DNA from: JBQTIY01 sp052387675
GTDB taxonomy: Bacteria; Planctomycetota; B15-G4
Assembly: GCA_052387675.1 (NCBI GenBank)
Contig: JBQTIY010000017.1
Span: 1 to 41,126, forward strand
Direction: 5' to 3'
Length of the DNA: 41,126 nt
A model generated the notes under the pieces. The model saw only the letters and a list, made by a program, of their open reading frames with translations. It was not told the DNA's origin and ran no database searches. Position 1 is the stretch's first letter. Each line of letters begins with the position of its first letter. Shown here piece after piece: positions 22,686 through 31,740 of the stretch. The position numbers and the translations under genes were made by a program.

Positions 22686-24212
22686 ATGCGTCTGATTGCT
22701 GCTCCCGCGACCGCCTTGCAGGCGGCCAGTCCGCTGCTCGTGCTCCTTGTCCCCAAGCCCGAGAAAGGCGGCCAGAGTCGCCGCGCGGCCCGCCTGCCGG
22801 GCGGCACGCTCGGCGAGCGCGCCGCTGCGCTCTTGAGCCAAGGTCAGTTCAAGGCCGAACTGCGCAAGACCTTCCTGCTGCACGCTGAAGCGCGTGGCGG
22901 GCCGCGGGCGTTGCTGCTGGTGGGCATGGGGAGTGCGGAGCGCCTGACGGCCGAAGACTGGCGCCGGGCCGGAGCCATCGCCGCCCAGCAAGGCGCCGAA
23001 CTCGGCGCAGCGTCACTCACCGTGTCCGGCGGAGCCGATCTGCAGCCCGACGCGGCCGCCTTGCAAGCCCTCGGTGAGGGCTTGGTGCTGGCGAGCTACC
23101 GCTATTCGCAGCGGCCCGTCGAACAGCGCCCGCCGCGCGAGGCGCGCGTTGTGGCGGCCACGCGGGGCGCGGCCGAGATTCTGCACGTGGCGCAGGTGCT
23201 CGCCGAGAGCGCCAATCTGGTCCGAGAACTGGGCGACTTGCCGGGAAATGTGGCCACGCCGCGCCACCTCGCGACGACCGCCCAGCGCGTCTGCCGCGCC
23301 GCGCGTCTGCGCTGCCGCGTCTACAACAAGGCCGCACTGCGCCGCCTGAAGATGGGCGGCATTCTGGCTGTGAATCAGGGCTCGGCTCAGCCGCCCTTCC
23401 TTATTGAGATGGAATATCGCGCGCCCCGCGCGCGCCGCACGATCTGCATCGTCGGCAAGGGGCTCACCTTCGACTCGGGCGGCATTTCGATCAAGCCGGC
23501 CGACCGCATGGAGGAGATGAAGTACGACATGTGCGGAGCTGGAGCGACGATCGGGCTCATGCAGGCCCTCGGCGCGCTGCGTCCGCCGGGCGTGCGCGTG
23601 ATCGGCATCGTGGGCACCACCGAGAACATGCCCGGGCCGGCCGCTTACAAGCCCGGTGATGTCGTCACGACCGCCGCCGGCAAGACGATTGAGGTCATCA
23701 ACACCGATGCCGAAGGCCGCGTCGTGCTGGCCGATGCCTTGCACCACGCCACGACGTTCGAGCCGGACGCCATTGTGGATCTGGCCACGCTCACAGGCGC
23801 CATCGTGGTGAGCCTGGGCAGCGAGGCGGCCGGACTCTTTTGCAAGGACGACCGGCTCGCGGCGCACCTGCTGGATTCGGCCGAGCGCACGCAGGAGAAG
23901 CTCTGGCGCATGCCGACCTACGAGGCCTACTACGAGAAGATCAAGGCCCGCGTGGCCGACATCAAGAACTCGGCCGGGCGCGAGGCCGGGTCCTGCACAG
24001 CGGCGCAGTTCCTCTTCCAGTTCACTGAGGGCTATCCGCACGCGCACTTGGACATCGCCGGCACGGCCTGGGATGGCCGCAAGCGCGACTACCACATTGA
24101 AGGCGGCACGGGTTTTGGCGTGCGGCTGCTCTACGACGCGCTGGAGCGCTGGACCGACAACTCGGCCAGCCCCGTCAAGCGCAGTCCGGCTCGGCGCAAG
24201 GGCTCTGCCTAG
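22686..24212 (+). CDS. pepA: Leucyl aminopeptidase, M17 family
   Basis: 508 residues from ATG 22686; the longer frame to 22620 has only low-complexity Arg/Pro sequence. The N-terminal alpha/beta domain is followed by the M17 catalytic domain with VGKGLTFDSGGISIKP (metal-binding Lys and Asp), MKYDMCGAGA and the signature NTDAEGRVVLADAL. The C-terminal HLDIAGTAWDG segment is also conserved. It is a cytosolic, hexameric, two-metal enzyme that removes N-terminal residues from peptides. A GGAAG about 13 bases before the ATG may be its ribosome-binding site. It is convergent with the radical SAM gene, with only 21 bp between stops. Confidence 0.95.
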   Translation: MRLIAAPATALQAASPLLVLLVPKPEKGGQSRRAARLPGGTLGERAAALLSQGQFKAELRKTFLLHAEARGGPRALLLVGMGSAERLTAEDWRRAGAIAAQQGAELGAASLTVSGGADLQPDAAALQALGEGLVLASYRYSQRPVEQRPPREARVVAATRGAAEILHVAQVLAESANLVRELGDLPGNVATPRHLATTAQRVCRAARLRCRVYNKAALRRLKMGGILAVNQGSAQPPFLIEMEYRAPRARRTICIVGKGLTFDSGGISIKPADRMEEMKYDMCGAGATIGLMQALGALRPPGVRVIGIVGTTENMPGPAAYKPGDVVTTAAGKTIEVINTDAEGRVVLADALHHATTFEPDAIVDLATLTGAIVVSLGSEAAGLFCKDDRLAAHLLDSAERTQEKLWRMPTYEAYYEKIKARVADIKNSAGREAGSCTAAQFLFQFTEGYPHAHLDIAGTAWDGRKRDYHIEGGTGFGVRLLYDALERWTDNSASPVKRSPARRKGSA

Positions 24213-24221
24213 GCAGCTGCC
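24205..24221. other. Overlapping palindromes between convergent stops
   Basis: CTGCCTAGGCAG (24205-24216) and GGCAGCTGCC (24212-24221) are perfect palindromes that overlap and include the aminopeptidase TAG. Neither leaves room for a normal hairpin loop, so a terminator role is doubtful; a protein-binding role is possible. Confidence 0.25.
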
Positions 24222-24233
24222 GTCGGCGGCCGG

Positions 24234-25748
24234 TCAGTGCTTGCTGTAGGTCGGCACTTGCAGCTTGATGCGATCGCGCGCGTGGCGCTCCATCCAGCCG
24301 CTGGCCCGCACGCGCAGCTTGTGCCGCCGCTTACGCAGCAGAACGTCGACGAAGTCCAGCACGAGCACCGGCTTGCGCAGCGTGACCGAGAGGCGCTCCC
24401 ACTTGCGCAGCAGCCGCGGCCGCAGGCCCGTCATGGCCGTGGCGTGCCGTTTGAGCAGCCGCTCGCGCTCGGCCACGATCTCATCGTGCGAAAAGCGCGG
24501 GTGCTTCCAGAACTCGCTGTGGTGCCAGAAGTGGAACTCCTGTTCGGTCACGTCGCCAATGAGCTGGTGCTTGATCTCCTCGTAGACCTCGGTGCCGGGA
24601 ATGGGCACGAGGATGGAACACGAGATCGCGTCGGGGCGCGCCTTGACGACCAGGTCCTCGGTGAGCAGATGGTCTTCGGTCGTGTCGCTGGGAAAGCCGT
24701 AGAGGATGAAGAACTTGAAGTAGATGCCGACCTCGCGGGTGAGCTTGGCGCCGGCCAGGATCTTCTCCGGGGTCACGTCCTTCTTCATGGTCACGAGCAC
24801 GTTGGGTGAGCCCGACTCGAGACCGAAGTAGATCTTCACGCAGCCCGCGCGGCGCATCCAGCGCAGCATCTCGAAGTCCACGGTGTCGACGCGCGACTCG
24901 CAGCTCCACTCGAAGGACAGGCCGCGCTTCACGATCTCCTGGCAGATGCCGATGACGCGCTTGCGCTGAATGGTGAACAAGTCGTCGAAGATGAAGATCT
25001 GCGGCGGATTGTAGGTGCGCAGCAACATCTCGATCATGTCCACCGCCCGCTCAGGCGACATGGCCCGATACTGGCGCGGCGTCATTTCGGCGTCGCAGAA
25101 AGTGCAGGAGAAGGGGCAACCGCGGCTGGTCATGATGGAAATGCCCGGCGTGACCATGCCGGACATGTAGCGCGGCATGTCGTAGAGCTGCCAAGCGGGC
25201 CAGGGCATGGCATTCATGTCCTTCAGCAGCTCGCGGCGCGTGGTGGCCACGAGTTGGCCGTCGCGCAAGAAGGTGATGCCCTGGATCTGATCCCAACTCG
25301 CCGGGTCATCCTTGTGGTGGAGCAGTTCCGGCAGAGTGAAATCGCCTTCGCCTTGCACGCAGACATCAGCGGCGCCGGCCTGCAGGAAGTACTCAGGGTT
25401 CGTGGTGGGATGCGGGCCGCCGCACACGGTGAAGCGGCCGATTTCCTGGCGCGAGATGCGTCCGAGTTCCCGCGCGCGCTTGGCGTTGGGCGTGAGTGAC
25501 GAGATGCCGACCACGTCGGCCCAGCGCATAGATTCCTTCAGTTCATCGAGCGTGTCGATGGAATCATCACGCAGGCGCACATCGAAGCCGCCGATCTCGA
25601 GCAGGCGGCCGGCGAGCGTGGCAATGCCGAGTGGCGGATAAATCTCGTCCCGCGAATACTCGCCGTTGGTCGTGTCCTCTTCGGCGTAGGCGTTGGCAGC
25701 CTTGCCACGAATGGTCTGCGACTTTGCATAAATCAGAACGATTTTCAT
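24234..25748 (-). CDS. B12-binding-domain radical SAM protein
   Basis: 504 residues. ATG 25748 was chosen because GGGAG lies about 5 bases upstream. An N-terminal cobalamin-binding-like domain (residues ~1-150; PPLGIATLAGRLLEIGGFDV, then a ladder ending in CVQGEGDFTLPELL) is followed by the radical SAM core with the cluster motif CPFSCTFC (Cys211, Cys215, Cys218), IFIFDDLFTIQRKR, and FGLESGSPNVLVTMKKD. The C-terminal ~100 residues are basic. Proteins of this class carry out methylations or rearrangements on lipids, hopanoids, chlorophylls and antibiotics; the substrate cannot be told here and no biosynthetic neighbours help. It appears to be a single-gene unit. Confidence 0.9.
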   Translation of the reverse strand: MKIVLIYAKSQTIRGKAANAYAEEDTTNGEYSRDEIYPPLGIATLAGRLLEIGGFDVRLRDDSIDTLDELKESMRWADVVGISSLTPNAKRARELGRISRQEIGRFTVCGGPHPTTNPEYFLQAGAADVCVQGEGDFTLPELLHHKDDPASWDQIQGITFLRDGQLVATTRRELLKDMNAMPWPAWQLYDMPRYMSGMVTPGISIMTSRGCPFSCTFCDAEMTPRQYRAMSPERAVDMIEMLLRTYNPPQIFIFDDLFTIQRKRVIGICQEIVKRGLSFEWSCESRVDTVDFEMLRWMRRAGCVKIYFGLESGSPNVLVTMKKDVTPEKILAGAKLTREVGIYFKFFILYGFPSDTTEDHLLTEDLVVKARPDAISCSILVPIPGTEVYEEIKHQLIGDVTEQEFHFWHHSEFWKHPRFSHDEIVAERERLLKRHATAMTGLRPRLLRKWERLSVTLRKPVLVLDFVDVLLRKRRHKLRVRASGWMERHARDRIKLQVPTYSKH

Positions 25749-26035
25749 AACACTCCCAAGTTCAGCGAGACGGCGCTTCGGCCCTTGACCGACGACCACT
25801 GAAACTCCCGAAGTCGCGCGTCGTGGCGCAGAGTCTAAGGCAGTTCTCGGCTGTTGCGTTGATTTTCCGCAGCCGCTGTCACCGCGCAGCTCATGTGTTC
25901 GGCACGCAACGAGTTCGCAATCTTAATGTGGAATGTTCAATCCGCTACTCACTGCATAAACCGAAAGTATGTGTATGTGATTCAGCGGCCCGCTAGAATC
26001 GCGTCCCTTTCCGCATTCCCTGGGTTTCCGCCGCC
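25749..26035. promoter_or_regulatory. Divergent intergenic region, relatively AT-rich
   Basis: 287 bp between the radical SAM gene and a small unknown gene, with the lowest GC content seen in the window around 25910-25990. It must hold the promoter of the radical SAM gene. TAGAAT at 25994-25999 resembles a -10 box for the plus-strand gene but has no fitting -35. Confidence 0.35.
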
Positions 26036-26515
26036 TTGCACCAACTCCTGATCAATCTGCCGCTCGACCGATTCGCCGTTCTTTACGAAGCCCTGCCCGC
26101 CGAACTCTCGGCCGCCTTTGATGGGGCCGTGGCACGCATGCTGAACTGCCGGCTGCCCTCGGTGCGCCGTCAGCCGCCGGCGCTGCGGGCCAAGGCGCTG
26201 CGTCTGTGGATCCAGCGCCAGCGGGACGACGCGGTGGCCGGTGACTTGCTGCGGGCCTACTTTCTAGGGCCCCGCAAGGCGCTCGTCGTGGAGTTCCTCG
26301 ACTCAGCCGGCGTGCAGCATGAGGATGGCCAGGTCGGACCGGAGGGCCAACCGGACGACGCGCGCGTGGCCGACGCGGTGCAGACGCTGCTGGCTGCGCA
26401 CGAGCGCTCGGATGTTCTGCTCTACCTGCAGATCGCGCAGCAGCAGTGGCCTGAGTGCGCGCCGCTGACGGCCGCCGTGGCCGACCTCGGCGCGACGGCG
26501 GCGGGTCGCGCCTGA
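26036..26515 (+). CDS. Uncharacterised small protein
   Basis: 159 residues with a TTG start at 26036; the frame is closed by TAG at 25994 and contains no ATG or GTG that would give a sensible longer protein. I do not recognise a named family. The first ~105 residues look like a compact folded domain (LPLDRFAVLYEALPAELSAAF, LLRAYFLGPRKALVVEFLDS, GVQHEDGQV), followed by an Ala-rich helical end (YLQIAQQQWPECAPLTAAV). There is no signal peptide or membrane segment, so it is likely cytoplasmic. It is convergent with the lyase gene, with one base between the stops. Confidence 0.65.
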   Translation: MHQLLINLPLDRFAVLYEALPAELSAAFDGAVARMLNCRLPSVRRQPPALRAKALRLWIQRQRDDAVAGDLLRAYFLGPRKALVVEFLDSAGVQHEDGQVGPEGQPDDARVADAVQTLLAAHERSDVLLYLQIAQQQWPECAPLTAAVADLGATAAGRA

Positions 26516-26516
26516 C

Positions 26517-27521
26517 TCAGGCCGTCGGCGCGGCGAAAAGCCGGGCCAGAACGTCCGGCGGCAGCGTCTGGCCGGCTTGGCGTGCGCGCTGCACGACATG
26601 CCAGGAGTAGCGATAACTGGCGCGGTCGTGCAGGACGCCACCATGCCGCACGGGCGCCCAGTCGGCAGCAGAGGCGGCGAGCAGCACCTCGCAAGCCTCG
26701 GCGATCTCCGAGTCATCGGGCGTGAAGGCGGCCAGGATCGGGTCGATCTGCGTCGGATGGATCGACCACATGCGCAGGAAGCCGAACTCACGCCGCGCGC
26801 GCAGCGCATCGGCGTGGGCCTGTTCGGGATGTTCGACGGCGATCGTCACGTTGTGACTGGGCACGAGGCCGTGAGCCAGAGCTGCTGCGGCCACGCGCAC
26901 CTTGGCGCGGGCTACGAGCGCGTGCTCGAACTGTCCGGGCGAGTGCATGGCCGAGCGGGAGATGGCGCCGTGATGCGCACTGACGAAGTCCATCAGCCCG
27001 AAATCGAGGCCACGCAGCCAGGGCAGCCGGGCAATCTTGTGCGCATCCTGGAGTCCGCCGTGCGTTTCGATAAGCACATGCACCGGGATTTCCCGGCGCA
27101 GTCCGGCGATGGCACAGGCGCGCTGCAAATACGTGACCATCTCAGCCACTTCGCGGACTGCCGTGGGCTTGGGAATGGTGATATGCGCCAGGACGTCGCC
27201 GGCCTCGCGCACGAGCAGGTCGAGCTCGTGCCGCCACCAGGCGCTGGAATGATCGTGGATGCGCACGCCGGCCCGGCGCTGAACATTGAGTTCGCCGCAG
27301 AGCAGGCCGACCACGCGCTCGAGCTGCTCGCGCTCGCCGCCCATTGCGGCTCCGTCCTCTAGATCCAGGGTGACGTCAAAAACGGGCCCACGCTCGCGCT
27401 GCAATTCGAGGGCGCGGCGCATGAAGCGCTCGGTGCCCGCGTAGTGATCCACAGCCGGCAGTGCGGGAAAGGGACGCTCGCCCGGAAAGAGCACCTGTTC
27501 GGGAGTGAGTGTCAGGCCCAC
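26517..27521 (-). CDS. HpcH/HpaI aldolase / citrate lyase beta (CitE)-like protein
   Basis: 334 residues, GTG start. A TIM-barrel CoA-ester lyase pattern is present: DVTLDLEDGAAMGG (near the N-terminus), VRIHDHSSAWW, HITIPKPTAVREV, the Mg-ligand segments VLIETHGGLQDA and LDFGLMDFVSAHHGAI, and MWSIHPTQIDPI. The family cleaves malyl-CoA, citramalyl-CoA, citryl-CoA or related esters, giving acetyl- or propionyl-CoA and a keto acid. No CitD/CitF or propionyl-CoA genes are close by, so a lone malyl/methylmalyl-CoA lyase-like role is more likely than true citrate lyase. No strong ribosome-binding site precedes the start. Confidence 0.88.
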   Translation of the reverse strand: MGLTLTPEQVLFPGERPFPALPAVDHYAGTERFMRRALELQRERGPVFDVTLDLEDGAAMGGEREQLERVVGLLCGELNVQRRAGVRIHDHSSAWWRHELDLLVREAGDVLAHITIPKPTAVREVAEMVTYLQRACAIAGLRREIPVHVLIETHGGLQDAHKIARLPWLRGLDFGLMDFVSAHHGAISRSAMHSPGQFEHALVARAKVRVAAAALAHGLVPSHNVTIAVEHPEQAHADALRARREFGFLRMWSIHPTQIDPILAAFTPDDSEIAEACEVLLAASAADWAPVRHGGVLHDRASYRYSWHVVQRARQAGQTLPPDVLARLFAAPTA

Positions 27522-27660
27522 GGCGGAAAGCGTAACAGCCGAACCGCTCGTCGCCGCTCCGGATCGCTGCTGCGCGGCGGGCGTACTCTTTCGTGGCAGG
27601 CCGCCACCCTGCTATCGTCGGCGGCGCGTCGGCGTAGGACTCGCCGTCGCTGTGATCGCC

Positions 27661-27734
27661 GGCGGCATCGCCAAGTGGTAAGGCAACGGATTGCAAATCC
27701 GTCATCCCCGGTTCAAATCCGGGTGCCGCCTCCA
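27661..27734 (+). tRNA. tRNA-Cys (anticodon GCA)
   Basis: A complete cloverleaf is visible: acceptor stem GGCGGCA/TGCCGCC (27661-27667 with 27724-27730), 3-bp D stem GCC/GGC, anticodon stem ACGGA/TCCGT with loop TTGCAAA (GCA at 27693-27695), 4-nt variable loop, T stem CCCGG/CCGGG with loop TTCAAAT, discriminator T and an encoded CCA at 27732-27734. A U discriminator base and GCA anticodon are both identity elements of tRNA-Cys. The facing membrane-protein gene ends 4 bp downstream, at 27739 on the opposite strand. Confidence 0.98.
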
Positions 27735-27738
27735 GCGC

Positions 27739-29478
27739 TCAATCTGCGGCGCGCCGCACCGAGAGGGGCAGGCTCTCGTCCACGTCGAGCGTGCCCGGGG
27801 CCACGGCCAGCGCTTCCGTGCTCGTCGGCAGCCGCACGACACGGCACACGAGCTCCACCTTGGGCGGCAGGCTGTTCCAGAGCGCAGCGGGAATCTCCCA
27901 GCGGTCGGTGAGAGCTTGCCCGAATTTCTCGTAGCTGCCCCAGGCCAGGAGCGAGCCGGGAGTGCTCAGTTGCACCGTGTAGCGAGCGGCAGGATCCGCT
28001 GGCCCGGCCCACTGGAGCGTGGGCGCCTTGGCGTGGGCACTGCCCTGCGCAGGACGCACCCAGGCGATTGTTGGCAGGCGCCGGATGGGCGGCACCGTGG
28101 CGAGCGGGTCGAAGCAGAGCCAGTGGGGGTCGTCGAGCCGCTGCAGGCCGGCATAAGCCGGAACGAGCCGTGCGCCGAGTTGCTGAGCCGTGAGCAGGAG
28201 CAGCAGCAGTCCGGCGGCGACGAGCAAGGCTGGGCGCGTTGAAAGCTGCGCTAGGCCGACGGCGCAAAGCGCAGCCAGTGCAGGGAGCGCGGGCAGCAAG
28301 CCGGCAGCCTGACTCTCGCCGCGCCAGAGGAAGACCAGCCAAGTCAGCAAGCTGGAGCTGACGACCGCGCTGAGCAGTAGCCACCCCAGGCCGGCCTGCG
28401 GCACGGCCGCGGTGTGGGCCTGTGCGCGACCCACCCAGCGTGACCGGAAGAACCCAGCCAGCGCGCCAAGCAGCACGAGCGCCCAAAGCCAGCCCAGCCA
28501 GGGCGCTGCGAAGACTCCGAGTGAGAGCCGACGCGCCAAGTCGATCCCCAGCGTCGGCAGCCACTCCGTCAGGCTCGTCAGATCAAGGCCGCTGGCACCG
28601 AGCGCGGCCCCTGGGCGCGCCACGGTCTGCGCCCACGGCCAAGGGCTGCCGTAGTTGAGCAGGTAATAAGTCCAAAGCGGCCCAGCCGTCAGCAGCAGTC
28701 CCAGCAGCAGGGCTTCGAGTTGCGGGCGCGCGCCGCGCCACTGGGCCCGGTGCGCCGGATGTCGCAACAGCGCCAGCGCAGCCACCGGCAGCAGGGCCAC
28801 GGCGGCCAACGAACTGGCCTGTGCCACGCCCAGGACAAGACCGGCCCGCAGGCAGCGTCCGCGGGTCGGTGCCGGGTCGCTGCGCAGTGCGAGCAACTGC
28901 ACGAGTGTCAGCGCGCCGAGGGCCATAGTCAGGGCGCCGGCGCCGACGCTGGCGCCGTGCATGCTGACGTAGGGCGCCGCGAGAAGCAGCGCCGCGGCCA
29001 GCACGCTCGCCCCTGCGCCGCGCCCGTCGGGCAGCAGCCGTCGTGCCAGCGCGGCCGCGCCCCAGGCGGCCAGCACGACGAGCAGCGCTGAGAGCAGGCG
29101 CAGCCCGTGCGCAGCCCGGGCCGGTCCGGCGAAGGGCCACACTTCGTCGGCGCCATGCAGCCAGCGAAAGACCGGCCGGCCGCTCGGCGCGTCGTCGGTG
29201 CGCGCCAGGAACACGATGTCAGCTAGCCCAAGTGCCCAGGCCAGAGCGGCCTGCGGCCAGTGGGCCGGCGGCGGAAGCGCAGCCTCGACGGGTGTGCCGG
29301 GCGGCGCATCGGTGAGCACGAGCGGTGCTTCGCCGCGTGCGGCGCGCAGCACACTCTGTGCCTGCTCCCACTCGCCCGGAAATTCCCAGAGTGGCGTGAG
29401 CAGGCCGTGCGCAGCCGCCAGCGCCCCGCCCAGAACGAGCGTAAGGGCCAGCAGTCCGCGCCAGTTCGTGCCAGGCAC
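27739..29478 (-). CDS. Multi-pass membrane protein, glycosyltransferase-like (uncertain)
   Basis: About 579 residues from GTG 29478, chosen because it opens directly into the first membrane helix (VPGTNWRGLLALTLVLGGAL) 14 bp after the carboxypeptidase stop; the open frame extends upstream into that gene as Arg-rich shadow sequence. About eleven hydrophobic segments up to residue ~430 are followed by a ~140-residue extracytoplasmic tail containing a beta-rich stretch (TLQWAGPADPAARYTVQLST) like an FN3/Ig-type fold. An N-terminal loop has PLWEFPGEWEQAQSVLRAAR, where GT-C glycosyltransferases carry acidic residues. A GT-C-type enzyme is possible but the key motif is not convincing. Confidence 0.7.
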   Translation of the reverse strand: MPGTNWRGLLALTLVLGGALAAAHGLLTPLWEFPGEWEQAQSVLRAARGEAPLVLTDAPPGTPVEAALPPPAHWPQAALAWALGLADIVFLARTDDAPSGRPVFRWLHGADEVWPFAGPARAAHGLRLLSALLVVLAAWGAAALARRLLPDGRGAGASVLAAALLLAAPYVSMHGASVGAGALTMALGALTLVQLLALRSDPAPTRGRCLRAGLVLGVAQASSLAAVALLPVAALALLRHPAHRAQWRGARPQLEALLLGLLLTAGPLWTYYLLNYGSPWPWAQTVARPGAALGASGLDLTSLTEWLPTLGIDLARRLSLGVFAAPWLGWLWALVLLGALAGFFRSRWVGRAQAHTAAVPQAGLGWLLLSAVVSSSLLTWLVFLWRGESQAAGLLPALPALAALCAVGLAQLSTRPALLVAAGLLLLLLTAQQLGARLVPAYAGLQRLDDPHWLCFDPLATVPPIRRLPTIAWVRPAQGSAHAKAPTLQWAGPADPAARYTVQLSTPGSLLAWGSYEKFGQALTDRWEIPAALWNSLPPKVELVCRVVRLPTSTEALAVAPGTLDVDESLPLSVRRAAD

Positions 29479-29492
29479 CTGCGAGCCGGCGC

Positions 29493-31058
29493 TCAGACGC
29501 CGTAGATCGCACTGGCCTTGGCGCGGAGGTGCCGCGCGAAGGCGTCGACGTCCAGCGGCCGGCCAGTGACGCGCCGCACGAGCTGCTCGGCGGTGTCGAG
29601 CTGGTCGCGAGCGTGGATCTGTTCGCGCAGCCACTCACGGAGCGGCAGGAACTGGCCCTTGGCGAGCTTCTGGTCCAGGCCGCGCAGATCGCGCCGGGCC
29701 GCTTCCATGAACTGCGCCGCGTAGAGATTGCCGAGGCTGTAGGTGGGGAAGTAGCCGAACAGGCCCATGGCCCAGTGGATGTCTTGCAGCACGCCTTCGC
29801 CCACGTGGGCCGGACGCAAGCCCAGCAACTCCGCCATGCCGTCATTCCAGCGCACAGGCAACTCACGCACTTCGAGCCGGCCGGAGATGAGCTCGCGCTC
29901 GATCTCGTAGCGCAGGATGATGTGCAAGTTGTAGGTGAGTTCATCGGCCTCCACGCGGATGAGCGAGGGGCGCACGGCGTTGGCCGCACGCCAGAGCGCC
30001 TCCACCGAAACGCCGCGCAGGCGCGGGCTCGCGCGCCGTAGCTGCGGCAGGAACCAGGTCCAAAAGGGACGGCCGCGCGCGACGAAGTTTTCCCAGAGCC
30101 GCGACTGGCTCTCATGGATGGCCATGGAGATCGCGCCGCCGAGCGGCTGGCGCGCGCGCTCGGTGCGCAGCCCCTGCTCGTAGAGGCCATGGCCGGCCTC
30201 GTGGATGGCGCCGAAGAGGCCGCCGCGCAGATCGTCGGGCTGGTAGCGGCTCGTCATGCGCACGTCGCCGGGGGCCAAGCCTGAGCAGAAAGGGTGCGTC
30301 GAGAGATCGAGGCGCGCGCTCTGCAGGTCGATGCCCATGGCGGTAACAACGTGGCGCGTGAGCTCACGCTGCGCCTCGACGGCGACGCGGCGCGTCAGCG
30401 GCGAGCTGTCCACGCGCACGCCGCTGGCGACGATCTTGCGCAGCAGGGGCACGGTGAAGGCGCGCAACTCGGCCAGCAACGGATCGATGGCGGCCGTGGT
30501 CGCGCCGGGCTCGAAGTCGTCGAGCAGAGCGTCGTACTCGGCGCCGCGCGTGCCGGTCAGGCGGGCCACACGGCGCTTGAGCTCGACCATGTGCTCCAGG
30601 TCGGGCGCGAAGCGGGCGAAGTCGCGCTTCGTCCGCGCCCGCCGCCAGCTCTCGAGGCCGCGGCTCTCGGCCAGCGCCAGCTCCCGCGCCAGTTCGGGCG
30701 GCAGGCAGGCTGCTTTGCGCACGCGACGGCGCACCAGCTCCAGGCCGCGGCGCTGCTGGGGCGCCAGGCGGGCGCGACGCCGATGCAGAGACTCCACCAG
30801 TGCGACCAACTTCCGGTCGGTGGTGCGCTCGTGCACGATGCCGGCCAGGGCCGCCAGCGTGTGCGCGCGCAGTTCGGCGCCGCCGGGCGGCATCATGACT
30901 TCCTGGTCCCAGCCGGCCAGCGAAGCGGCGACCGACAGATCGTGGATCTCGGCGTAGCGCCGCTCGACTTCCTGGTAGTCGCTGTGACCAGCGGCGGGGC
31001 GGCTCGGGGCGGGGCGGCGTGAGGCAGAACGGCGGCGGACAGGCGTGGTGCTCTTCAT
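29493..31058 (-). CDS. Carboxypeptidase Taq, M32 family metallopeptidase
   Basis: 521 residues from ATG 31058; a longer frame to 31118 would overlap the divergent methyltransferase start. The first ~25 residues are a basic Arg/Ser/Pro extension not typical of the family. The catalytic zinc motif HEAGH is at residues 286-290, with family motifs THPFCSGLAPGDVRMTSRY before it and IHESQSRLWEN after it (Glu as third ligand). The near N-terminal AASLAGWDQEVMMPPGGAE is also M32-typical. It is a cytoplasmic enzyme releasing C-terminal residues from peptides with broad specificity. With the M17 aminopeptidase and the peptide-type transporter, the window encodes several peptide-use functions, but they are not in one operon. 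Confidence 0.95.
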   Translation of the reverse strand: MKSTTPVRRRSASRRPAPSRPAAGHSDYQEVERRYAEIHDLSVAASLAGWDQEVMMPPGGAELRAHTLAALAGIVHERTTDRKLVALVESLHRRRARLAPQQRRGLELVRRRVRKAACLPPELARELALAESRGLESWRRARTKRDFARFAPDLEHMVELKRRVARLTGTRGAEYDALLDDFEPGATTAAIDPLLAELRAFTVPLLRKIVASGVRVDSSPLTRRVAVEAQRELTRHVVTAMGIDLQSARLDLSTHPFCSGLAPGDVRMTSRYQPDDLRGGLFGAIHEAGHGLYEQGLRTERARQPLGGAISMAIHESQSRLWENFVARGRPFWTWFLPQLRRASPRLRGVSVEALWRAANAVRPSLIRVEADELTYNLHIILRYEIERELISGRLEVRELPVRWNDGMAELLGLRPAHVGEGVLQDIHWAMGLFGYFPTYSLGNLYAAQFMEAARRDLRGLDQKLAKGQFLPLREWLREQIHARDQLDTAEQLVRRVTGRPLDVDAFARHLRAKASAIYGV

Positions 31059-31082
31059 GCCGCCCAGGGTATCGTCGCGGCC

Positions 31083-31736
31083 ATGTCCGCTGAAGGCACG
31101 CTCGTGACGGATCGCCACTTTGCCTACGTGGCCGCGCGCACGACTCCCGAAGACGAGTTCCTGCGCGAGCTCAAGCAGCAGGCGCTGGCGGCCGGCATCC
31201 CGGCCATCTGGATCTCACCCGAGCAGGCCGCCTTGATGCAGATCCTGCTGCGCCTGCGGGGCTGCCGCGACGTCGTGGAAGTGGGCACGCTGGCCGGCTA
31301 CTCGGCCATCGCCATGGCGCGGGCGCTGCCGCCCGGCGGACGTGTGCGCACGATTGAGCTGCTGCCCAAGCACGCCGACTTTGCCGAACGCTGGATCGCG
31401 CGCTCGGATGTGCCCGAGCGCATCACCGTTCATCGCGGCGCCGGGCGGGATGTGCTGGCCACCTGGGCCGACCACTCGGCCGACGCGGCCTTTCTCGACG
31501 CGGACAAGGGCGGCTACCCCGAGTACCTGCGCCAGTGCCTGCGCATCGTGCGGCCGGGGGGCCTGATCCTGGTGGACAACGCTTTCGCCTTCGGTCAGCT
31601 CTTCGACGAGGCCCCGACCGACCGTGAAGTGCCGGCCGTGCGCGCCTTCAATGACTTTATGGCCAAAGAGGCGCGCCTGCAGAGCGTCATCGTGCCGATC
31701 GGCGACGGCCTGTGGGTGGGCGTCAAGCGCGACTGA
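31083..31736 (+). CDS. SAM-dependent O-methyltransferase, family 3 (CCoAOMT-like)
   Basis: 217 residues. SAM-binding motif I is VVEVGTLAGYSAIAMA; the metal-binding and catalytic segments are FLDADKGGYPEYL and LILVDNAF. This is the small, divalent-metal-dependent caffeoyl-CoA/catechol O-methyltransferase family found in many bacteria. Substrates are usually catechol-like or unknown. The start lies 24 bp from the divergent carboxypeptidase start, so the two promoters must overlap or lie within the coding regions. It is convergent with the porin gene, 4 bp between stops. Confidence 0.92.
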   Translation: MSAEGTLVTDRHFAYVAARTTPEDEFLRELKQQALAAGIPAIWISPEQAALMQILLRLRGCRDVVEVGTLAGYSAIAMARALPPGGRVRTIELLPKHADFAERWIARSDVPERITVHRGAGRDVLATWADHSADAAFLDADKGGYPEYLRQCLRIVRPGGLILVDNAFAFGQLFDEAPTDREVPAVRAFNDFMAKEARLQSVIVPIGDGLWVGVKRD

Positions 31737-31740
31737 GGCC

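Noticed and set aside
21810..22991. Longer RsmE reading frame starting at 22991
   Set aside because: The extra 156 residues are low-complexity and antisense to the aminopeptidase; the family N-terminus (MPLPPRCLVDEL) starts at 22523.
25971..25999. Sigma-70-type promoter with TAGAAT for the small unknown gene
   Set aside because: The hexamer 17 bp upstream (GTGTAT) does not fit a -35 element, so it is not listed as a promoter.
27661..27734. tRNA-Cys as an integration site for a mobile element
   Set aside because: No integrase, no repeat of the tRNA 3' end was noticed nearby, and the neighbouring genes are ordinary chromosomal types.
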